A DNA stretch of 64,000 nucleotides. Origin: Forficula auricularia. Taxonomy: Eukaryota > Arthropoda > Insecta > Dermaptera > Forficulidae. Below are positions 33,976 through 45,895 of the stretch, one piece after another (position 1 is the stretch's first letter; each line of letters starts with the position of its first letter). The position numbers and the translations under genes are program-made. A model generated the notes under the pieces. That model did no database searches and was not told where the DNA came from. It was given only the letters and a program-made list of their open reading frames with translations. Location of the stretch: the NCBI GenBank assembly GCA_024734495.1, contig JALMQS010000075.1:4944832-5008831 (forward strand). Reading direction: 5' to 3'.

Positions 33976-34623
33976 ACTTTACCATACATTCAAGTATTGT
34001 AATCGTGCATGAAAAAAGGGGGTTTTTTCCTTTTTTTTTAGAAATATCTCAAAAACGGCTGAAACTATTTTGATTAAAAAAATTGAGCGAAACCATGGCA
34101 TTTCGCTCTACAAAAAAGCCCTTATAAGTGAACATCGAAAAAATTATATTTTTCAAGATAATAATTGTTTTGTCAAAATGTATGTTAGTCTGTTAGTCTG
34201 TGTGTTACCAAATTTTTGTGGACGAGCTAGCTCAAAAACTAGTATGAATATCGAAACCAAATTTCACACGTAGTTTCGGTCCATTGAGATTAAGAGCTGA
34301 TTAGATTTTGCTACATATCGACCCAAAATTAAGGAGGGTGGAGGGGGGGTTAAAAATTAAAAATCTAGGCCGTTTGAGCAAACTCAACCAAATGTTGTAT
34401 ACATAATCAGTGTACTCCCAGAAGTCTAAAAATGCAAAAACTAACCGCCCAAAATGGGGGGGGGGGGGTTAGGGTCAAAAAATGAAAATCATGGCCATTT
34501 ACCAAACTCAACCAAATTTTGTATACATAATAAGTGGGACCCCATAAGTATAAAAATGCAAAAACTACCCCCTCCTCCCACATGATTATAAATAATTTTA
34601 GGGGCCAGGTTGTATGGTAAAGT
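33976..34623. mobile_element. Family G element, copy 1 (13-bp TIRs)
   Basis: The ends ACTTTACCATACA and TGTATGGTAAAGT are perfect inverted 13-mers. The interior contains two modules of about 110 bp (atacataatcagtg; tatacataataagtg), poly(G) tracts and cgaaaccatggcatttcgct. Copy 2 is inverted at 60418-61134. Confidence 0.7.
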
Positions 34624-35304
34624 CAAGTGGATGGCCACATCAGAACTATTATTATTTTTCATTTGATTTTTTCGATTTAATATCTCTATATTTGCCAAGA
34701 CTCTTTCACTTTCTCATTTTAGTTGACTCCTCTTTAAAGACAAATAGAAATCGATGATGCAGACACCTTAGGTATTTCCATTTACTCCGTCGAAATTACT
34801 GGCATGGGATACAGAGTAATTATAGTTAAAACAGTTTTATGTTGCATTTTGGAATCCATACAGATGTTAAATAATTGAATTATCTTAGGTTTGTTGGAAA
34901 GACATGATACAAAAAGATTTGCTGTATAAAATACTCCAAGGTGAGTAACAAACGGTTAAAAATTAAAAGGTTTTATTGACAAGAATAGAAGAGTTGATTG
35001 TATAAAAACAAATCAGAAAGTGTTCTCTGCTTGAAATAAATAATTATACACACTATATTTGAAGTGAATAGCCTTTATTCGAATTGCCTAGCGAGTATGA
35101 TAAATATACAGATTATAAAAAAATTGATAAATTTTTCAAGACTCGGAACGCTTTTCCTAATAAACTATTCGAAACTTATTTATCATTTTAATTAACTCAG
35201 CAATTAATTAATAATTAACAATTTATTGAACCAGTTATTAAATTACATAGTATAATATACAGTGCCTGGAGCACCGAACGATGCTCTGTAACTTTTTGCC
35301 TCTA

Positions 35305-35910
35305 AATAGTTTAAGTTTCAAATTTCAAGGCTCTGCGACTTACCGAAGACGAAATATGAACGATTAAAATATTTAATTTACGACACTCCTAATTTACACC
35401 CCCTTCCTTTATTTCAATCGGATTAAAATCTATACACAACTAATAACTCATGACACTTGATAAGGATACCTATTAAAAAAATTGTTTGTGCCGTTTTTGA
35501 GAAAATAAAAAAAACGAAAAATCTTTCATGTAAATGTCAACTTATGGTGTTCTGATTTCAACCAACAGTTTCCTATACTCCTTCTAGTCTATATCGAGCT
35601 TAAGTTTTGAATTTCGTAGATCTGAGATTTATGGTTGCGATACGCAGAGTGGCACATTTTTACGTACGTAAACATCAACTTCAGGTACTTGTATTTTAGC
35701 CAATATCTTCTGGTACTTTTTGTGCCCTTGATATAGCTTAAGTTTCAAATTTCAAGGCTTTGCGACTTACCAAAGACGAGATATGAACGATTAAAATATT
35801 TATTTTGAGACTTGAGTAATTTACACCGTGTACCCTTCCTTTATTTCAATCGGATTAAAATTTATACACGACTAATAACTCATGAGACTTGATAAGTACA
35901 CCTATTTTAA
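35305..35910. repeat. Direct repeat of about 175 bp, two copies
   Basis: 35305-35476 and 35725-35910 share aagtttcaaatttcaaggct and ttcctttatttcaatcggat; 250 bp separates them. A LINE-tail-like phrase follows (35905-35945) with an inverted copy at 36003-36050. Confidence 0.65.
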
Positions 35911-36521
35911 GCGAAATAGTTAGAGCGGTTTTCGAAAACCCGATTGTTTATATCTTATTATATTAAACGAGCAAAAGTTGTATATATATATATATATATC
36001 CAATCGGGTTCTCGAAAACGACTCTAACTATTTAGATGAAATTCGCGGGTTAGGATGGTTTTGTGTTGGACATTCGATCTGTCACTGTCTCATCTTCGGC
36101 TAAGTTATTTTTGATGGGTTTTTTGTTAATTGAAATAATTATTCACAGGTGGTTGTCTCGATGAAAATGTAAAATTATATTTTTATTCAATTTCCTTCCA
36201 CTAATAGATCACTACAAATATTATTATATATATTAAAAGCTAGAAAATTTAATTAATTGGATGGGGAATAGAGGTGAATGGGAAATAAATATTATCGGAA
36301 AAGAGGTTTTTTTATTTAATTAGTTTTTTCCTCTTATTAAAAACAAGGACTAAAAAGATGATCAAGGACAGTCGATGGTGGAGAAGTAATCTCCGAAGTC
36401 GAAGCTCAAATACAATGTATACATTAATTCATGTAAAATAATTGGTTCAATTTAATTTATTAAAAATTATTATTATTAATCATTGAATGAATGATTTATG
36501 AATGGATGAAATAGATACCTA

Positions 36522-36621
36522 NNNNNNNNNNNNNNNNNNNNNNNNNNNNNNNNNNNNNNNNNNNNNNNNNNNNNNNNNNNNNNNNNNNNNNNNNNNNNNN
36601 NNNNNNNNNNNNNNNNNNNNN
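36522..36621. other. Scaffold gap (100 N)
   Basis: Exactly 100 Ns of unknown true length. Possible 5' SLC22 exons could lie in or beyond it. Confidence 0.99.
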
Positions 36622-36972
36622 CACCCCTAAACTTTAAGAAATTCAAGCTTGAGTGGTTTGCCATAAAAGAATTTAGTCTTTTTGATTTTAAGTCGATTCT
36701 TCCAAGTTTTCAGTAGAAGTTGTCATTAATAGTCAAAACAACAAAAATGGAATGCAATCAGGTTATTCCTCTAGTATTAGATAAGAATCGATGGTTATTT
36801 TTCACCAATACTTATCAATAATAACCGAAATGTCAAAAATCTATGTAAAAACCATTAAAACTGTCCGCCTATTGAGGTAACATTTTTTTATAGGTCGCCA
36901 AGTAACATATATAAAATTTATCTTTTATATTATAACGAAAGTATAATTATAATTTCTTAAAGTTTAGGGGTG
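36622..36972. mobile_element. MITE with 21-bp perfect TIRs, bordered by the gap
   Basis: 36622-36642 (cacccctaaactttaagaaa) and 36952-36972 are exact complements. The left boundary falls on the assembly gap, so the target duplication cannot be read. Confidence 0.6.
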
Positions 36973-38547
36973 TCTGGCAGGGGGTAGCAACTGTCATAAG
37001 TGTCCATGCAATGGATGACGAAATTTCTAAAGTTATCCCGAAGAAAATATAAAAAAATTGAGCTTTATACTTTAACGAATTTAAAGTACTATTTTATACA
37101 CCTTTATTACCTGTTACGTGCCAAAGTAACCACAACCCAAACTCTATAGTCGCTGGTCGTTCTTACCTGTATAGGGGACATGCACAGAAAAACTTTCAGC
37201 TTTTATAAAATAACGAAGGTCTGGCAGTCGTGGGCTCTTGATCTATTTATAATATTTTTCTTTCTCTATTCGACATTTGTAGGTATAAAATTTATTTTAG
37301 AGATTTGATTCTCAGTGTAAAAAATCAAAATTTTTGGTAAAAACTATTTTCTAACTTAAATTTGAAATGAAATCATGGATCTTAGCGACAAATTAATTAA
37401 ATAATTTTCCTATTTAAGATACTTTATATTTCGAAAATCTTTTGACTAATAATAATGTTATGGTGAGTGCATCTCTTGAATTTATCTTAAATTCTAAAAG
37501 AGAATAAATACTATGCTTTGGTATTATTTTAAAAATATCATAAACACGTTTGTTTCTACAAATCAAATTATATCGGCTTTCGTCGGTTAATAAACATATA
37601 CATCTAAATGAATATATCATTCTTGAATGATAAATAATATATCATGTTGTATAAGCAATTATACAAAATGTGCATATATAAGAATAGTGATTCTATCAAG
37701 CTATGTTAACAATTTTTAAAGCGTTAAAATAAACAGAATCTTTCTGTAAAATATATAATAATAATGTTAATTTGATTTAATTTGGCTTAGAAAAAATTAA
37801 TCAAGAAAGCGAAGATAAATAACTTTAAATACGAGTATATCTTAGAAAACCACATTGTTTTCTACTGGATCGAGCTGTTATGGTTAACTTTTATTAAATG
37901 TCTGACCCCTTGAGAATTGATCCCAAGAGCCAAAAAGCAATCTGGGCCAAAGTCAGTCCTTCGAAGCAAAACCAATTTGGCATATATTTCACTTGAAGAT
38001 TTAAACTTCACCGTTAAAAAATTTATCGGTTAAGTGATTCTAAACCATATGGTTTAAATAATAGAAATTGATGAGGGCTTTGAATTTTGAAAATGTTAAC
38101 AAATCAAAGGCCAATTAAATTATTAATTCCGAAATGAATATATCAGTCATTTTTCTCGAGAATTGTAGATTTGACTTTCTTGGGAATAATCACGAAACTG
38201 TCTTCTACTATATCAAAGTTGTTATAGATAATTTTTATTACCAAAATGGAGCCAAAAATGCGATGAACATTAAATTTTTGAGTGAAGTTTTTACCTAGGC
38301 TTAGTCCTGATTGCTTTTTTGCTCTTGGGTCAAATTCACAAGGGGATGAATACACACTTGTCCTGACATGTAATGAAAATCATTCATAATAACTCAAATT
38401 CAATAGAAGGCAATCTGGCAATTTTTTCCAAAAAAATCGAAATCTACTACTTAAGACAAAATAAACTTCTATATTAAAAATATATACTATATGTATGATT
38501 GGTTATCATATAAATAATTCATTCACTTAAAAAATTATTTATTTTAG
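36973..38547. other. Probable SLC22 intron/upstream sequence
   Basis: No exon is recognised. 37918-37949 and 38297-38332 form a degenerate inverted pair (cccaagagccaaaaagcaat). Nothing else is supported. Confidence 0.4.
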
Positions 38548-38790
38548 GTTTATTCCTGAATCAATGCGGTGGCTAATCGCAAAAGGAAGGTTCGACCAAG
38601 CCAGAGTACTTCTTACCCGAGTAGCCAAACATAACGGCAACACCATTCCCACCGTATTAATGGATAATTTACTTAAACCTCCCGAAGTGAAATACCCAGA
38701 CGAAGAAGTGAAACATGAGAGAGCATCTCTGCTGGATCTTATGAGGTTTCCCAATTTGAGAAAAAAGTCACTTGTTATCTTTTTTTTGTG
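38548..38790 (+). CDS. SLC22-type organic cation/carnitine transporter, internal exon (after TM6 into TM7)
   Basis: The exon follows a tttttag acceptor and ends at a gtaaga donor. It reads FIPESMRWLIAKGRF and continues to a hydrophobic end, LVIFFLW. PES-x-RWL followed by a polar stretch and the start of a membrane helix is the hallmark of the SLC22 (OCT/OCTN/ORCT) branch of the major facilitator superfamily, in the large cytoplasmic loop between TM6 and TM7. One base completes the first codon, and the last codon (Trp) is split TG|G with the next exon. By family, these are plasma-membrane carriers for organic cations, carnitine or anions; the substrate cannot be told from sequence. The TM1-TM6 half (about 250 residues) should lie upstream on this strand but was not found between the 36.5-kb gap and this exon. 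It may sit across a long intron or outside the window. Confidence 0.9.
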
Positions 38791-39419
38791 GTAAGAATAA
38801 TTATATTATATAATTAATTTAAATAATTTAAATCAAAACACTTTTATTATTAATAAACAAGCTAGAAATGAATAAAAAACCTTTGTTACGGAATAACTGA
38901 ATCTAAAGAACTAAAAATATAGTATATTTTAATAGGTCTATTGTTTAGAACATTGGGATTTAATTTTTTAATAAAACTCGATTTTTAGAATATTACCAGC
39001 TTCTTTAAATTAACGTAAAATACAGACATTCAAATTATGGTCTAAATAAAATAATTGCCAATGTCCCACCTGTTTCTTATGGGTAAGGTCACTCATTTGA
39101 ATTTTTTTTTTAATTATTGTACATTTGAGGCTTGATTTTATAAATAATGTGACAAATTTAAGAACATGAAAATGAAAGCCCTCGAGAAACATAAGAACAA
39201 CTTATGCATCTACAACGGAGAAGGGAAATTTATACTGAAAATATTATCAGGCAATAAATGGGTGGAAAGAGTTACAAATGAGTAAGTACTTGATAGTATT
39301 TGAGAAAATAGAACTTTGTCAAAAAATCTGAGTAAGAAAAGAGCTCAGATGAAAAAGGTCAAGTTGAGACACGTCCTTGAGGAATATTTTGGAGGGTGAA
39401 GGAGAAAAGAAACTGGTAA

Positions 39420-39545
39420 ATTAAAGAACAATATTATAATACGAGCTTTTCGTGCGTGCCTTCGGCACGCCCTCGAAGCTCGGCCCTCCGGGCAGGTGTC
39501 CTGGCGGGCATCGTCTCGGTCCAAAAATTTTATTCCTCTTACAAA
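39420..39545. repeat. GC-rich hairpin segment
   Basis: gagcttttcgtgcgtgcctt and cggcacgccctcgaagctc form a nested stem around GTGCCTTCGGCAC, a C(UUCG)G-type tetraloop, resembling the head of the 28.88-kb repeat. The rest of the intron (38791-42581) is AT-rich. Confidence 0.45.
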
Positions 39546-40093
39546 ACCACACTCCAAATGTATACCCGTAAACTACCGAAAATACATCATCTCTTAAAAG
39601 TTTCGCCTCTTTAATTTTTGAGTGGCGGGGGAGGGGGGATAATTATGAATATATTTAAATTTAAAATTTAAATTTCATTTTCCTTTTCAAAACAAAAATA
39701 ATGAAATGATTTATGAACTGCAAAAAATTCGCAGGCTGAATCATGGAAATTATTCAAATTTACGCGGTTCAATTAATTTAATTAATTACAAAAAATATAT
39801 TTAATGTTTCTTAATTTAAAATGAATCGGAGTCTTTCATTTCAAAATTACAATTATATTTCAAATTTGCCTGGTTAATGAAAATCGATTGGAGCCATCAG
39901 TTTAAAATCCGAGCTGACAATATATTTCAAATTTGCCTCATTAATTAATATATATTTAATGTTTCTTAATTTAAAATCTATTGGTGTTTTTTCATTTTCA
40001 TTCGAGTTCAAATGAATACAATATTATCTCGACACAAAGTCTAAATCAAAAATTTATACTTTTAGTAACAGAAATCATGCTATAAATATTAAT

Positions 40094-40335
40094 GTTAGAT
40101 TGGTCTAGTGGTTAAAGCTAATGACCTTAGTCCACGAGTTCGTAGGTTCGATTCTAGGCAAGAGGGAAATTTTTTTAGAGAAATTTCTCTAAGCGTTGTT
40201 ACAAATTAATCTAGACAAATATATATAGTATTTTTTAGAGTTAATGAATGTGATGATATGTGATATGAGACTTTTAGTTTTCTTAAAAGTGGGAGAGATT
40301 GGATGGAATGTCTTCTGACTATATTGTAATGATAT
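40094..40335 (+). repeat. tRNA-derived SINE (or tRNA relic with SINE body)
   Basis: An RNA polymerase III A box TGGTCTAGTGG (40101-40111) and B box GGTTCGATTCT (40145-40155) are correctly spaced. The acceptor and T stems no longer pair, so it is not a functional tRNA. An unrelated AT-rich body follows (gagaaatttctctaagc, then gggagagattggatgg). The 3' end is not sharply defined. Confidence 0.6.
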
Positions 40336-40406
40336 TAGAGAGTCATACATTTTTGAAAATTAATTCTGTCAATTGCAAAATTACCCCAACATGCTAATAA
40401 TTCATA

Positions 40407-41386
40407 AGAGGTCGTCCATAAATTACGCCACACGAATTTCAAATTTCAAGGTTCTTACAACACCTCCCCCCCCCCCTATATCACATTATGGCACATTGTC
40501 ATTGATCCCCCACTGTATTGTGACGTCACGCTATCACTTTATAACTCTATAATTTAATCATTGTAATTATAAATTTTAACCTATTATCTTAAACAAATTG
40601 GTCTTTGTTGAAAAAATCATAATAAAATATTTGTAAGCAAACAAATATCTTCAGGGAGTGAATTCTTAATTAAAACATTATATTTTAAAAATACTAAAAC
40701 ACGCTTCTAAAAAAGTACAAAATAATGTATACTTAATCAAAAAGCATGTACTTTTAGTTAATTTCTATAAAGTGCCCCATGCTTTTTGATTAAGTATACA
40801 TTATTTTATGCTTTTTAGAAGCGTGTTTTTTAGTTTTTTTTAAATATAATTTATTTTTTTACTTTTTAGTCTTAATTATTTTTATAGAATAAAGTTTGCG
40901 GAATTTAACAAAATGAAATATATTTAGTTTTATTATTTTTATATAATTTTATTTAAATTGAGTAGGTAAACAATTATTTTTATAGAGAAATGTTTGCGGA
41001 ATTTAACAGAACAAAAGTCACATTGATACATAGATAAATTACATACATACAAACAAACAAACATACAGGTGAAACTAATAAAAGCGTGTTAAAAAGGATT
41101 GATTTATTAAAAAAAAAATATAGATAAATATAGGTATATACTTAGGTGTTTTTGCTAAAAATTGCTTGCTTACAATTTTTTGACTAGATTTATTCTACCA
41201 ACATTTTCAGATTAGAATAATAATAACTTGAAATCTAAAAAATATATTTGAAAATTCTTAAAAAATTTTAATTTGACTTTTTTGACATCCCAATTTTTAA
41301 GATCCCGGGCCCCCTGTCACATTTTCTCACAAATCTGAGATTCCCCCTCCCCTCTTACTGAGTGACATAATTTACGGACGGCTTCT
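40407..41386. mobile_element. DNA transposon remnant with TIRs and internal foldback
   Basis: The ends aggtcgtccataaattacg and gtgacataatttacggacgg are inverted copies with few differences. 40700-40770 and 40778-40830 form an internal palindrome (gtatacttaatcaaaaagcat). tttgcggaatttaaca is repeated at 40897 and 40992. No transposase. Confidence 0.65.
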
Positions 41387-41390
41387 AAGG

Positions 41391-42025
41391 TGAATCAATG
41401 AGGCTGTTCTTGGCTTGATGCAAATAAACATATACCTATATATAATTAATATTTTTTTTTATTAGTCTCCAAGAATACATGTGCAATCTGCCCTAGCGGG
41501 CAATAGGTTTCTTTACAGGTTTAATGAAAAATGACATCATTTACAATGATTTTAATGATATTTCCATTGACTTATCATTAGGGTGGGATTTATTGGTTTC
41601 AAGGAGGTTTGGCGTGTTCACGTGAATCGTTGTGGTAGGTTGATTGGTCTGTGTCTTTATAATCTTGTTGGTGGTAATGTATTTATTATGTCTTGAGCAT
41701 ACTCATTTGGGTGGTGGGTTAGTTTGTTTAGGTACTAGTGACTGTGTTCTCTTATTTCGTCTTTGACGGAAGTTATTTCTGTCTTTTAGTATAGTCGCGT
41801 TTGGTACCTCTCTGGGGGCATCAGCGATTGCTCTCAGAGCTTTGTTTCGGAATCATTTAATGAATATGTATATGTATATATATATTTCTGACAATTTTTG
41901 GCCTCTATAAGAATAATCTTGTGTCGAGGGCTTTTATTTAGAACCAGGAATTGTCAGTTCGGCATCTTTATATAGGTATATGTTTATTTTCATCAAGCAG
42001 GGGACAAACTTATTGATTTATCCTT
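41391..42025. repeat. Inverted PLE scraps flanking an unidentified insert
   Basis: 41391-41440 (ggcttgatgcaaataaacat) and 41970-42025 (atgtttattttcatcaagca) are inverted. The 41460-41870 insert has different composition and no recognised frame. Confidence 0.5.
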
Positions 42026-42581
42026 TTGATAGGATATTTTCAATTTAATGTTAATAGTTTTTTATGGTTCAAATAATTGGAGGATATGATATATGTTCTT
42101 TCAACAAAATTGTTTCGGACGAAGTTTTCTTACTAAGTTATTTCTCGAAATGTGACATTAATTGGCTTTTAACATTTTGTAACAATATGCCTCAAGATTT
42201 CTTTCTTTGAAGCTATGTTAAGAATAGGGTCTAGGAAATCAATCCACAATCTCTCAAGAAAATCATTGGATAAGTTATTATTATAAGTGGGAATAGGTGT
42301 TATAAAATTTCAACAAAAGAGACACTCTTTGCAAAAGTAGGTAGTGGAAGATATTTAATAGCTATTAACATAATTTTTATGTTTTTGCTTAAAAAACAAA
42401 ATAAAAAATACCAACTGGTAATTGTCTTAAAAACTTTGAGTTTTATAGAAAAAACGAATCCTCAAGTTCAAATGGAACACACTAATAAATTTATCATATA
42501 TAAAATAAAATTTTTATCAAAAAATAATTGAATGTGTTATAAATCTGTATTGGAAATAATCGTATTATTTTCTTTTTTCAG

Positions 42582-42800
42582 GTTTGCAAATAATATTACT
42601 TATTATGGCCTCTCTTGGAATACATCGAACTTAGGTGGAAATGATTATGTAAACTATTTTATTTCTGGTTTTGTTGAATTTCCGGGCGTAAGCATTCTCC
42701 TTTTCACTGTCAATCGATTCGGACGCAAAGCTCCTGTCTGTGGCTGTATGCTTATCGGAGGAACAATGCTCCTTCTCACCCTAATCGTACCTGACAGTAA
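42582..42800 (+). CDS. SLC22-type transporter exon, TM7-TM9
   Basis: The exon follows a ctttttTCAG acceptor. It encodes FANNITYYGLSW, then a TM8 segment and the loop motif NRFGRKAP, then TM9 (GGTMLLLTLIVPD). The RFGRK loop is the second copy of the MFS G-x-x-x-D-R/K-x-G-R-R/K motif found in SLC22 proteins. Two donors overlap at the 3' end. gtaagt at 42797 looks stronger, but only gtatta at 42801 leaves the phase (AA|C, Asn) that joins in frame to the next exon as PDS-N-SNWLM. I therefore chose 42800 as the exon end. If gtaagt is really used, a small unseen exon must restore frame. The following intron is about 3.8 kb and holds several transposons. Confidence 0.88.
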
Positions 42801-43008
42801 GTATTAGTATTAGGAATATAGTATTTATTAAACCCCTCATAACTTAGAAAGGTAAAATTTTGAAAGAAAATTACAGATAATTCAAAATTATGCTGAAGTT
42901 CTTAAAGACCGTCGTATGGGAAGCCCATAGATGAAAATAAAAATTTTCGATATCTCAAAGTCCAAAACTCTAAGTTATTCAGGGTCCTAGACAGATAAAT
43001 CGTAGTGA

Positions 43009-43358
43009 AGTTAATTTTCTCATTAATATATCAAAGAATAATTAACACATTAACGAGAATTGTTTTTGCTCGCGCTTTTTAAACAAGATATATATCGCGA
43101 GACTATTCCATTTGTGGATCACATCTTTCTCATTCTCTCTTGGTCCAGGATTAAGACTCAACAGACTCCAATAGCTTCATCCAGCAGTAGTCTCGCGATA
43201 TATATCTTGTTTAAAAAGCGCGATCAAAAACAATTCTCGTTAATTTTCACCTAAAACCTACACCACTTTCTCTAAGTAAAAAAAATTAAAAAAAAATAAA
43301 AATTCTCGTTAATGTGTTAATTATTTTTTGATATATTAATGAGAAAATTAACTTCACT
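43009..43358. repeat. Nested palindrome in the SLC22 intron
   Basis: Outer arms 43009-43058 and 43305-43358 (attttctcattaatatatca). Inner arms about 43050-43105 and 43188-43245 (aacaagatatatatcgcgag). Related partial copies lie at 44750-44890 and 46200-46330. Confidence 0.7.
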
Positions 43359-43511
43359 ATTTCAAGTTAGAAATATATAAATTCGGATATTTTTTTAACT
43401 TAATATTTGACAAAAATCATCTGCATTCGATTCGCGATCAAATCAAATACAGGAAACTTATGATTTAGTTAAACCGTAGATGAAAATTTCCATTTAGGGT
43501 CCAAAATAATA

Positions 43512-44249
43512 CTCCATCTGTCCGAAAATATGGTATACATTTTAATATTTTTTTTATCCGAAAATAAGGTATACATTTGGGAAAAAAATCAAATAAATAT
43601 AAAAAAAAATTTAATTCCTTTTGTTATCACAATATAACTAAATACAAAAATTTTAGTGTAATCCAAATTTAGTTGAAGTGAGATTTAGCCTTGTTGAACG
43701 CTTCTTCTGAAGATACCATACTTTTCAGATAATCGATAAAGCTTTACCTTATTTACCTATATGAGGAATTTTATAGGAATTTCCCCCTCCTTTCAACATA
43801 ATTGATTCCATATACGTTTGTAATGTTATAAAAACGTTATGAAGAGTATTGCTTTCTAGTTTATTAAATGGATCTTGAACACATTCAATCAATTTATTAA
43901 TAGCACTGTGTTCTAATTTTTCTTTGTTCTTCAAATACTCTAAAAGCTGTTGCAAGATACCATGACGTTGTGTATTAGTCAATGGCTTCGATTTGTCATT
44001 TCTTCTTTGTAAATTCACGTTATATGAGTTAAAATTTTCCATTTTGAAATTACACCGGTGATTATTTTATTTTTCTTAAAAAAACTAATTTTTGGTCTTC
44101 AAATTCCAAAAGCAACTCCAGTCAAATATGTTAGGATATTTAGTTATCAATGAAAACAATAACAATATAATTACTATTGCCAGTTGATTTCGAAACTCTA
44201 GATAATCTAAGATTTTCTTTCAATTATACCATTTTTCAGACAGAGGGAT
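43512..44249 (-). mobile_element. Mariner-like element with Stowaway-like ends and internally deleted transposase
   Basis: The TIRs are CTCCATCTGTCCGAAAATAT and, inverted at the right, ATCCCTCTGTCTGAAAAATG. TA lies on both sides (43510-43511, 44250-44251). The element sits in an SLC22 intron. A second subterminal copy of tccgaaaataaggtatacat suggests a transposase-binding repeat. The minus strand encodes a fused transposase remnant. Confidence 0.7.
43749..44042 (-). pseudogene. Mariner-like transposase, N and C termini fused by deletion
   Basis: The 97-codon frame has KSKPLTNTQRHGILQQLLEY, as in the N-terminal helix of plant-type mariner transposases. It then jumps to NKLIECVQDPFNKLESNTLH and LQTYMESIMLKGGGNSYKIP, matching the C-terminal end of the same family (VFLTLQ...GGN-YKIPH-x-K). 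The catalytic centre is missing. Family recall from memory; not searched. Confidence 0.6.
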
Positions 44250-45529
44250 TATTTTTTTTCGAATAAATCTATATATACCACTCTCAAAACTCACTAGACC
44301 TAGAAAGTTGAAATTTTAGTTGAAGTTCTTTTTAGCTAAAAAGTTTTGGATTACAAGTGAATTTTTTTTTGTGAGGTTCAAAACGAATTGACTAGGTACC
44401 AACCTCTAGCTAATATTATCTGAAAAAATATCTTAAATCGTTTCTTCCTTTTTAACAATAAACAATAAATATTTTAATTTAACCTATTCAGAAATTATTT
44501 ATTATTATTATTATTATTATTGTGAGCGATAAATTTCGCGATGATATAGGTAGAGGAATCAATTCTACTTGATATATCAAGTTTATTTAATGTTTATAAA
44601 AACATCAAAAAATTATTTTTTATTGAAAAATTGATATTTATCAAATTCAAATAGAATTAATCGAATGTTTTCTACATTCGATTCAATCGCGAATCAAATG
44701 TAGGGAATTTTTGTCAAATATTGAGTGAAAATAAAATTTGAACTTATATATTTCTAACTTGAAATAATGATGTTAAATGGATTTTATAATTTTTCTCATT
44801 AATACCTATATCAAAGAAAAATTGGTTTTATTGATTAATAATCAATTATTCTTTGATATATTAATGAGAAAAATTATAAAATTTATCAAATTAAATCGAT
44901 TCGCGCCACCTATATGATTGATAAATTTATCACTCAAAATGTGAATAGTACAATAAATATTTTATTTAATCTTAAAATGAATTTGTGAAGGTTTTGTGAG
45001 AGACGGGGATGTAATCAGGCATGTTCTTATATATATATATTATTAATTTAATAGTGGAATGAAAAGGCAAAGTTTTTAGGTTTAAAAAATTTAGAATTTA
45101 TTGTAATCGATTAATTTGTTTATAAGTGAAGTAGAAATGTATGTTTATGAATGAATAAAAAATGAATATTTATATGAGATTTTTAAGGCTGAATCGTCAT
45201 ATGGATGAGCCATATGTAACATAAGGTCCATTCTGGGCTCTTCCACACGCTTGTTGATAATATAGTTACGTGTGGCTAGGCCCAGAAGCCGGAGGATAAG
45301 GCCAATCCAAATTTCTTGTTTCTTTCTTCCAGAGTGTGGTGTCGCAAATGCGAGGCCGAAATTGATCAAATTTGTTATAAATAAATTATCCTTAGGCTTC
45401 AATTATTATAGAAGAAGAAAAAAATGATTATTCCCCAGATTTAGATGTTGTTGCTTGAGATAATGCTCATATAAGTAGCTGAATGCCCTCTGATCAGCAG
45501 CAAATTATTTCTTCTTAGTAAAAAAAGTA

Positions 45530-45895
45530 TAATATTTATTTAAATAATATATTGAGTCCAACTTGAGCAAGATACAGAGAGTGCAATCAAAAATTCTCAG
45601 AGGCATTACTAATGCCCCCTGGTACATAACAAATGAAACTCTACATAAAGATCTAGATGTACCGTCAATCAGAGAAGTCATATACAACCAATTCGATAAA
45701 CATCAAAGGAAACTAGAACATCATTCAAACACATCGGCCATTGTCCTATTGGACAATAGCCAGACTATCAGAAGAAGAAAGAAATACCACATACTTGATA
45801 CAGAAGAAAGGATGTTGACCTTCCTTCATTTGGAAAAACAAATTCAAATCAAACTCTCATCAAATTTACTAAAAGTTGTAAATAAATTGAAATAA
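45530..45895 (+). pseudogene. Jockey-type LINE, C-terminal end of ORF2 (5'-truncated)
   Basis: The frame reads SKIQRVQSKILRGITNAPWY, then VPSIREVIYNQFDKHQRKLE. The R-x-Q-S-K-x-LR-x-I-T-x-APWY segment with a DL-x-(I/V)P motif and a following RR-K end is the classic terminal stretch of Jockey-clade reverse transcriptase proteins. It stops at 45893-45895 and is followed by an A-rich tail. The reverse transcriptase core is absent. It is inserted in an SLC22 intron. Confidence 0.8.

Noticed and set aside
45145..45402. 85-codon minus-strand frame with somewhat higher GC
   Set aside because: No recognisable domain, no splice partner and repeat-rich surroundings; not supported as a gene.
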